Below, piece by piece: positions 57,963 to 64,000 of a DNA stretch of 64,000 bases. Source of the stretch: JBJHAX01 sp050480705 (GTDB lineage Bacteria > Actinomycetota > Nitriliruptoria > Nitriliruptorales > Nitriliruptoraceae); the NCBI GenBank assembly GCA_050480705.1, contig JBJHAX010000004.1, forward strand, positions 40,281 through 104,280. Direction: 5' to 3'. A program made the translations under genes and the position numbers. Within the stretch, counting starts at the first letter, position 1; each line of letters starts with the position of its first letter. The notes beneath the pieces are model-generated. The model was not told where the DNA came from, searched no databases, and saw only the letters and a list, made by a program, of their open reading frames with translations.

Positions 57963-59585
57963 CTAGGACATCCTCTGTGGCAGCGCGAACTCGATCTCGG
58001 CATTGTGGAGCGAGCAGCCGAAGAAGCTGCCTTCCGGTGCGCCACCGAGGAAGTCTCCCGAGGTGCACTGCCATCCGAGCGCGTCGGTCTCGTACGGAAG
58101 AATCCCGTCGGTCAACAGGTTGTCAGCGAGTTGCTCCAGATAGTCCTCGGCGACCTGGTGGGCGATGTCGCAGGTCTCACCCGGCCCCCGCAGATACAGC
58201 CCGAATCCCGTCGAGACGAACTCCGCGTCGCCGAGGTCTTCGAGCGCCCCGATGATGTTGCCGCAGAACTCGCCGTCACCCGGTGCAGCCTGCGTGTCAG
58301 GCTCTGGCTGCTCGTCGGTGTCGAAGTGCATCTCGATGACGGTGCCGTCACGTTCGCACGATGACGCCACACCGAAGTCCATCTGGGCAGCGGTTGCAGG
58401 TGCACAGGTCCACCCGTCGACCTCGGATACCGTGCCCATGCCGCCGAGGCCGTCGACGTCGACGTCTCCGTTGACGTAGCGGTGGGCGACGATGTTCGCT
58501 TCCTCGCAGTCGACGTCGCCTTCGGCGACGATGACGTCGAAGACGTCGCCTGTCTCCCGCCTGGTGACGAAACCGCAGCCATCGGAGGCCTCGATCGTTT
58601 CGTCGGCAGGGTCAGCGTCACGCGCGACGTCTGCTTCGCCCCGCGTGAACGCCGGCCGCTCGAAGCGTCGCCCATCACGCACATCCGTCAGCTCGAAGGT
58701 GCGGATCTCTCTCGGAGCACGTTCGACGACGATGACGATGTCTTCACGGAAGTTCTGCCACCGCTCGCCGGCGTAGGTCTCCTCGGTGCGCACGTTGGGT
58801 TCACGCAACGGATTGCCGCACTCGCATTTGACGCGCGGCACGCCGTGAGCGTCGACGAGCACGGATGTGCCTCGCTGCAGCACCGCCTCTCGGGGGGTGG
58901 CGGAGCCGCCGGCGAAGCCGTGGTTGAGCACGCGTGTATCCGCGCCCAGGTTCATGGGAGTCAGCGTGTCGAGGTAGGTAGGGATCTCCGCGGGATCGAT
59001 GCCGTGCACCTCGGCCCATGCTGTCGCGTGCGTCGGGTTGTCCGCCAGGAACGCGGCGATCTGATCCGGGTCGCACGAGCCGGCCTGGTTCGTCCCTCCG
59101 TACAGACCCGGTGTTGATCCTTCGATGGCGAGGTGACCGTCGCGTTGCACCAGCGCCTCGGCCGGGTCAGTGCGCAGCGCGGCCGCTTCGGCGTCAGTGG
59201 GCGGCGGTGCGCCCTGTTCGGCGAACGCGAGCATGTGTTCGTCGGGGGGAGGCGCTGCGGACGCCATGAACGGGTCAGGACCGGGATCGTCGACCGCTTC
59301 CAGCAGGACCTCGTCGTCGTCGCCACCGAACACCACGAACGCCGCGAGTGCGGCGCCTCCACCGATCACGACCACACCCGCGATGACCGCAGCGGCGATC
59401 CCGATCGCCTTGCCGCCACCTGCCGCCGCAGCAACGGCCGTCGGCGGTCCACCTGCGGGTGGCGGAGCAGATCCGGCCGCTGGCGGGGGAGCGGCGGGTT
59501 GCGTGCCGCCAGCAGGCGCCGGCGGGTGCGTGCCGGGAGGTGTGGGCTGGTTGGCAGAGCCGGGCGGTGGGGGTGCGTCGCTCAC
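57963..59585 (-). CDS. DUF6777 domain protein with N-terminal membrane anchor
   Basis: 540-aa surface protein. A Pro/Ala/Gly-rich cytoplasmic N-terminus (about 1-75) precedes one membrane helix (GIAAAVIAGVVVIGGGAALA). The outside part has the pattern I associate with DUF6777: VLLEAVDDPGPDPFMAS, GSTPGLYGGTNQAGSCD, LTPMNLGADTRVLNHGF and LVDAHGVPRVKCECGNPL. The C-terminal third carries further Cys pairs. Function unknown. GTG 59585 has AGGA seven bases upstream; a TTG at 59672 would add 29 residues. 248 bp upstream hold no other gene; TATGCT (minus strand, around 59740) may be its -10. Confidence 0.8.
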   Translation of the reverse strand: MSDAPPPPGSANQPTPPGTHPPAPAGGTQPAAPPPAAGSAPPPAGGPPTAVAAAAGGGKAIGIAAAVIAGVVVIGGGAALAAFVVFGGDDDEVLLEAVDDPGPDPFMASAAPPPDEHMLAFAEQGAPPPTDAEAAALRTDPAEALVQRDGHLAIEGSTPGLYGGTNQAGSCDPDQIAAFLADNPTHATAWAEVHGIDPAEIPTYLDTLTPMNLGADTRVLNHGFAGGSATPREAVLQRGTSVLVDAHGVPRVKCECGNPLREPNVRTEETYAGERWQNFREDIVIVVERAPREIRTFELTDVRDGRRFERPAFTRGEADVARDADPADETIEASDGCGFVTRRETGDVFDVIVAEGDVDCEEANIVAHRYVNGDVDVDGLGGMGTVSEVDGWTCAPATAAQMDFGVASSCERDGTVIEMHFDTDEQPEPDTQAAPGDGEFCGNIIGALEDLGDAEFVSTGFGLYLRGPGETCDIAHQVAEDYLEQLADNLLTDGILPYETDALGWQCTSGDFLGGAPEGSFFGCSLHNAEIEFALPQRMS

Positions 59586-59833
59586 AGCAGTCCTGTCGCC
59601 GGTGTCGCGTGGCGGCCGGACGTCCGGTCCCAAGTGATCTGCTGGCGCGGCTTCGTGGCTGTCGTGCCCCAACAGACGGCGTGGTGGTCGCCCCTCCCAT
59701 GATCGGTGCGCAAGCGAACGCCCGAGCCCTCGGGTGCAGCATAGGGGAGTGCATGGATCAACGGTGGGTGTCGACGCCTGGGCGAGATAGACGTGCGGTC
59801 ATCGCTGTGCCGGCGAAAGCTGCCGGGCGAGAC

Positions 59834-60883
59834 TCACTCGCCTTCGAGGACGGCGTCCGCGACGACGTCGGGCACGGCGTCAGGGCCGGTGGTGTGCACG
59901 ATCCACGCGTCGATCATCCGCCACCAACCCAGCAGCCACGTGGTCGCCGCATCACGGCTTTTGGGCGCGCTGCCCCGTGGCGCGCGCCACACCTTCGCCT
60001 TCACGCGTGCGTCCATCGGAAGCCCCCGCCACAGGTCGACCACGCTCGACAGGTTCTCCAGGCCGGTGTGGCCCACGAACACCACGTCAGCGTCCGGTTG
60101 CGCGTTGATCGCGCTGAGAGCGCCGCCGGACCGGGGTGTGAGCACGTGGCGCATCTGCCGCGCCTCGTCTGCTTCACGGTGGCGCCCGAGTTCTTCGAGG
60201 CGTTCGATCGACCGCAGTCGGCGTTGCGCCGTGAAGTTGCGCCCTTCGGGAAAGATCACCAGTGCGTCACGCGGACCGAGATCGGCGGCCTGCCGTGCGA
60301 CCTGCCGTGCCGCGAGATGGCGGGTGTGCGGTGACACGAACACGTTGGGGATCCGGTTGAGGGTCACGTCGATGCTCGGCACGAGCTGAAGGGTGTCACG
60401 CAGCACGATCCGCGGGTGCCTGCCGCGTTCGAGCAGTCCGTGGACGAGCAGGAAGGAGTCGCCCGGGCCGGCGTGGCGGCTGAGCACGATCAACGGACGT
60501 GACGTCCCGTCAGGTGGGCCATTGGCGTCGTCCATGTCGACGTCGAACGCGACATTGAATGTCACCGCTGCTGCCCGCACGAGCACCCGCAGGTAGCTGC
60601 GCATGAAGCTGTAGTGGGCGGCCTGCCACCTCGGCGTGTGGATGCGTCGACCGAATCCGCTGGCGATCCACAACGCGAACAGCACGATGACGCTGACGGA
60701 TTCCGCGACGAAAAAGACGATGAGGAACAACAGCACGCGCAGTGGTCGCCAGCGTCCAGGCAGCAGCGGCGAGGCGAGCGCGGCGATGAGCAGCCACAAC
60801 GGGATGGTCGTGACGACGACGAGTGTGAGCAACGGGATGAGCGGGGCGATCAGGACACGGCGTATCCAGCGATGAGGAAGCAC
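59834..60883 (-). CDS. PlsC-family lysophospholipid acyltransferase
   Basis: Membrane acyltransferase of phospholipid synthesis. Two long hydrophobic helices (about 10-85) are followed by the catalytic HX4D motif in LSRHAGPGDSFLL, and by VIFPEGRNFT (motif III). 349 aa, longer than minimal PlsC because of the N-terminal helices. GTG 60883 is 3 bp after the patatin stop, so the two form an operon, plausibly in membrane-lipid remodelling or re-acylation; acyl donor and exact acceptor unknown. Confidence 0.88.
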   Translation of the reverse strand: MLPHRWIRRVLIAPLIPLLTLVVVTTIPLWLLIAALASPLLPGRWRPLRVLLFLIVFFVAESVSVIVLFALWIASGFGRRIHTPRWQAAHYSFMRSYLRVLVRAAAVTFNVAFDVDMDDANGPPDGTSRPLIVLSRHAGPGDSFLLVHGLLERGRHPRIVLRDTLQLVPSIDVTLNRIPNVFVSPHTRHLAARQVARQAADLGPRDALVIFPEGRNFTAQRRLRSIERLEELGRHREADEARQMRHVLTPRSGGALSAINAQPDADVVFVGHTGLENLSSVVDLWRGLPMDARVKAKVWRAPRGSAPKSRDAATTWLLGWWRMIDAWIVHTTGPDAVPDVVADAVLEGE

Positions 60884-60886
60884 GCG

Positions 60887-61801
60887 TCAGGCCTTCCGCA
60901 CGGTCGCATCACGCGCTGGGGTGCCTGCTCGCGGGTTGTCCTCGCTGCCGACCAGGTACTTCGCTGTCGCCCGGTGCGCCGCGTCGATGCGTTCGGCGAC
61001 GTCCGAGGTGTCCCCGTAGCGAAGATTCGCCGTGTCGGGCAGGTCCTCGTCCTCACCGCCTGTGGGCAGCACATGGATGTCGATGTCGTCGGCAGCGCGT
61101 TCGAGCGCCTCGACGAACCGGTGGCGGCGGGCGATCTCGAATGCGACCTGCGCGACCTCCCATGGTCGGGTTGGCGCAGAGAGCGGCTGCTCGACGCGCC
61201 CCACCTGCAGGACGTAGACGACGGTCGCGCCGAGCTCGATTGCTCGATCGACAGGGATGGAGTCGACGAGACCCCCGTCGAGGTAGTGCGCCCCGTCGAT
61301 CTCGGCGGGTGGAAGGATTCCCGGCACCGCCGTCGTCGCCATCAGCGCGGCGATCAGATCCCCCTTCGAGAACCACCGCGCGGTCGCGTCCTCGATGCTC
61401 GCCGCCACACACTGGAACGGCACGCGCAGCGCTTCGAAACTGCGCACCGGCAGTGAACTCAGCAGCAGACGTCGCAGCCGTGTGTCTGAATGCAAATGCG
61501 TGCGGGTTCGCGCGAAGGTCGACGCCCGCTCGAGCAACGACGCGTCGAAGGGGCTGAAGCGGTCGATGTTGGTCCACAGCTCGAGCAGTCGATCTGCCGC
61601 GACGTCAGGATCGGCGGCGACCATCGCACCGTTCATCGCGCCGACCGAGGTGCCGACGACGAGGTCTGGAACGACGCCGTGCTCGTGCAGGGCACGCAGC
61701 ATCCCGACTTGCACGGCCCCGTGGATGCCGCCTCCCCCGAGCACGAACGCGACCCGCTTCTGGTCGGTGTCGGCCCGGCGGCCGCGCGGGGTACTGCTCA
61801 C
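60887..61801 (-). CDS. patatin-like phospholipase
   Basis: Lipid acyl hydrolase with a Ser-Asp dyad: oxyanion loop LGGGGIHGAVQVGML, nucleophile GTSVGAMNG and the DGG of HYLDGGLVDSIP. 304 aa, similar to the NTE-like bacterial group. GTG 61801 has GAGG eight bases upstream and TATCGT further up as a possible -10. Directly followed by an acyltransferase gene, so the pair may deacylate and re-acylate membrane lipids. Confidence 0.92.
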   Translation of the reverse strand: MSSTPRGRRADTDQKRVAFVLGGGGIHGAVQVGMLRALHEHGVVPDLVVGTSVGAMNGAMVAADPDVAADRLLELWTNIDRFSPFDASLLERASTFARTRTHLHSDTRLRRLLLSSLPVRSFEALRVPFQCVAASIEDATARWFSKGDLIAALMATTAVPGILPPAEIDGAHYLDGGLVDSIPVDRAIELGATVVYVLQVGRVEQPLSAPTRPWEVAQVAFEIARRHRFVEALERAADDIDIHVLPTGGEDEDLPDTANLRYGDTSDVAERIDAAHRATAKYLVGSEDNPRAGTPARDATVRKA

Positions 61802-61932
61802 CGGATCGACCTCGGATTGGTGGGACCGTCAGGTTCGGGTGCACGATAGCGACGAGGACGTCGCCAGATCGCGCCCACCGCGATAGACCTCGCCGATGTC
61901 AGCGGCGCTGCGACGACGAATCAGGAGCACCT

Positions 61933-63690
61933 GTGGCGCGACGACTCGTGCAGTCCGACCGGTTCCTGGCGTCGGTGCGGCCCTGGCAGGAGCGTGACCC
62001 GGCCCGCGTGGCCGCACTCGCCGACGCGATCGCCCAGCTGGTCGAACGCGATGCCGCTGCGGACAGTGACGCCGAGATGCTTGCCGGGCCGTGGGCCGAA
62101 CAGCGGTTCGTGACCAGGGTCGACCACGGGCACGCACTGGTGTGGGCGCGCGTGGGCGCCACGGTCGTGCCGCTGCTGTTCGGCCGACGCGACGAGGTGG
62201 TCGACGGCGCACGGCACCTGTGGTTCGTCGACGATGACGCCGGCGGGGTGCGCATCCACGACGATCGCGCTCGAACGGAGCCCGACGAGGAACCAGGAGC
62301 GCCGGGCTCTCCCCCTGCCGGTGGCGACGTCGCCCGACGGCTCGGCCACAGCGCGTCACGCAGACATTTCGCTCCGACGACGGTCGAGGAGTTGCGCGGC
62401 ATCATGGCTGCGCCCATCGAAGACTGGATGGTCTTCCTTCATCCGGACCAGGCGATGCTCGTCGATCGCTCGTTCGCCGGTCCGGCCCGTGTACGTGGCG
62501 CGGCGGGAACGGGCAAGACGGTCGTCGCGCTGCACCGGGCGCGTCACCTGGCGCGTGAGCACGGGGGCAAGATCCTGTTCACGACCTATGTGGCGAACCT
62601 GCCACGGGTGTTCGCGCGACTGTTCGCGCGGTTTGCGCCCGAGTGGCGTCGACAGGTCGAGTTCCTCCATCTGCATGCCTGGGCGAACCGGTATCTGCGG
62701 GCGCGCCGCGTGGCGTTCCGCCTCGACGGTGACGGGATCTTCCAGGCCTACAACGAGGCCTACCGGCGTGTCGTGCGCCATCACCGCGAGCTCGACGCCT
62801 ATGGCTGGCGATACCTGCGCGAGGAAATCGACTGGGTCGTCAAGGGACGGGGACTCACGCAGCTCGACGACTATCTCGCGCTCGCGCGCACCGGTCGCGG
62901 CACGCCACTGTCGCGAAGCACCCGCGAGCAGGTGTGGGAGCTCGTCGAGGAGTACGACGAGCAGTTGCGTCGGCGGGGGATCATCGATTTCGGTGATCTG
63001 CTCGCACGAGCGCTCCACCACCTGCGGGAATCGGGGGAGGCGTCGCCGTACCGCGCCGTCATCGTCGACGAAGTGCAGGACCTGACCGAAGTCGCGCTAC
63101 GGCTCGCCTACGAACTTGCGGGGCGCGACCGCGCCGACGGGCTGTTTCTCGTCGGTGACGGACAGCAGGCGGTGTACCCGGGAGGCTTTGCGCTCGCCCA
63201 CATCGGCATCGATGTGCGCGGGCGATCGACCCACCTGCGTGTCAACTATCGCAACACACGCGAGATCGTCGGCGCCGCACGCCGTGTGGTCGGCGCAACG
63301 TTCGACGACGGTGACGAGACACCCGCGCACGCCGATTCGGTCGACGACGTGGTCGTGCGAACCGGCGCTGTGCCTTCTGTGCACGGTCATGCGGACATCA
63401 GCGCGCACGACCGGGCGATCGTCGCCGACGTGGCTGCTGCGTGCCGCCAGCCGGGGGTGCGCCCCGGCGACGTCGCCGTACTCGTTGCAACGAACGCGCT
63501 CGTCCGCCGCTACATCGATCTCGTGGCAGCGTCCGGTGTCGCAACGCAGCCGCTGGACCGCTACGACGGGCGCTCGAACGACCGGGTCAAAGTCGGCACG
63601 TACCAGCGCGCGAAAGGTCTCGAATTCAAACACGTCATCCTCGCCCGCCTCGACCCAAAAGGCCTGGACGAGAACGCGCGTCGTCGAGAG
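61933..63690 (+). CDS. UvrD/Rep-like helicase, C-terminus lost at a junction
   Basis: Superfamily 1 DNA helicase. The first 165 residues are an unassigned N-terminal region (AGPWAEQRFVTRVDHGHALV); then come Walker A RGAAGTGKTVVAL, motif II in VIVDEVQDLTE, motif III in LFLVGDGQQAVYPG, motif IV in LRVNYRNTREIV and motif V YQRAKGLEFKHVIL. Motif VI (the xALTRAR-type segment) should follow within about 20 residues but does not: after ENARRRE the frame stays open to the window end yet loses all coding character. GTG 61933 has CAGGAG five bases upstream. The gene is therefore truncated or rearranged near 63690. Confidence 0.82.
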
Positions 63691-63901
63691 GACCCCTGCT
63701 CACCTCGCGGAGGTAGGAGAGGACGCTCGCGTGCGCGGCATCGACCCAGTCGTCCATCCCCTCGAGGGCGTCGAGCGCCGTCCAGCTCCCCTGGGTGGCG
63801 ACGGGCAGCGAGCGCTCCACCATCGTTCGCACCCACATGCCCACCCGCAGCAGCTCCCGACGGCCCCGTGCACCTGCGCGTGGCCGTCGGTACACCGGCA
63901 C
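63635..63901 (-). pseudogene. fragment of a Na/Pi-cotransporter PhoU-like domain
   Basis: Residues 15-74 of this 88-aa frame (63859 down to 63680) read RELLRVGMWVRTMVERSL ... GMDDWVDAAHASVLSYLREV, resembling half of the PhoU-like C-terminal domain of bacterial Na/Pi cotransporters, with strong coding bias. Before residue 15 and after residue 74 the bias disappears; the end runs antisense into the helicase. No membrane part is present. It looks like a displaced fragment rather than a working gene. Confidence 0.5.
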
Positions 63902-63925
63902 ACGAATCCTCCCGGAGGACCGACC

Positions 63926-64000
63926 ATGGACACGCTCATCAGCATCCTCATCTGGCTCGCCATCGTGGGTGCCGCAACAGCGCTCGCATGGCTCTACGGA
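63926..64000 (+). CDS. start of a membrane protein gene (runs off window)
   Basis: ATG 63926 has GGAGG (63914-63918) seven bases upstream and encodes a hydrophobic N-terminus, MDTLISILIWLAIVGAATAL, with high third-position GC. Only 25 codons are in the window; family unknown. Confidence 0.55.
   Translation, partial: MDTLISILIWLAIVGAATALAWLYG

Noticed and set aside
59721..59734. CCCGAGCCCTCGGG palindrome upstream of the DUF6777 gene
   Set aside because: Short, with a 5-bp stem; no matching second site, so neither operator nor terminator can be supported.
63691..64000. Continuation of the helicase frame to the window end
   Set aside because: No stop codon, but third-position GC drops and the Arg/Pro/Ser-rich product lacks motif VI; treated as non-coding beyond the junction.

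Overview
The window is high-GC DNA with tightly packed genes, frequent GTG and TTG starts, 4-bp start/stop overlaps and several genes with a TANNNT box 6-8 nt before the start codon (leaderless mRNAs). Gene content (ABC-F proteins, stand-alone 5'-3' exonuclease, TldD/TldE, DUF6777 protein, Mrp antiporter, primary-type sigma factors with region 1.1) suggests an actinobacterium. A deep lineage such as Nitriliruptoria or Acidimicrobiia is a guess, not a result. No rRNA, transposase, prophage or CRISPR was seen; this is mostly core chromosome.

Left part (1-20 kb): a left-truncated alpha/beta hydrolase and pantothenate kinase; a 7TM-HD (PgpH-type) phosphodiesterase; two tandem primary-type sigma factors on either side of a YibE/F membrane protein; a D,D-carboxypeptidase lipoprotein; a 5'-3' exonuclease; an unrecognised 161-aa protein; two divergent ABC-F ATPases; NAD-type malic enzyme with an ACT domain; citrate synthase; a MarR regulator; and a 58-aa histone-fold protein.

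Middle part (19-36 kb): photolyase, dUTPase, tRNA-Gly(GCC), a DUF167 protein, a three-gene zinc-type ABC importer carrying two matching palindromes (TGCGA-N5-TCGCA) at its two transcription entry points, and a minus-strand signalling operon made of a REC-HD-GYP protein, a 66-aa protein that is only a HisKA phospho-histidine domain, and an OmpR-type regulator. Then phosphohexomutase, class II aldolase, an MFS exporter with an extra C-terminal domain, and a paired type IIA topoisomerase (ParE/ParC-like).

Right part (36-64 kb): a ten-gene Mrp-type cation/proton antiporter operon in the order found in archaeal Mrp/Mbh modules (E-F-G-DUF4040-B-C-D), preceded by two further antiporter-like subunits and a small unknown membrane protein; a large STAND/BTAD-type regulator; acetyl-CoA synthetase; the TldD/TldE protease pair; RsgA; tRNA-Cys(GCA); a cupin-adenylate cyclase fusion; a nitrilase-family hydrolase; DUF2277; an MgtE magnesium channel behind a structured 400-nt leader; FmdB; family-5 uracil-DNA glycosylase; a DUF6777 protein; an acyltransferase-patatin pair; and a UvrD-like helicase that breaks off near 63.69 kb against an antisense fragment of a Na/Pi-cotransporter PhoU-like domain.

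The most noteworthy items are the bacterial histone, the HisKA-only protein in its phosphorelay operon, the paired palindromic operators of the metal importer, the twin primary-type sigma factors, and the chimeric junction at the right edge. All family assignments come from reading motifs by eye; no database search was run.
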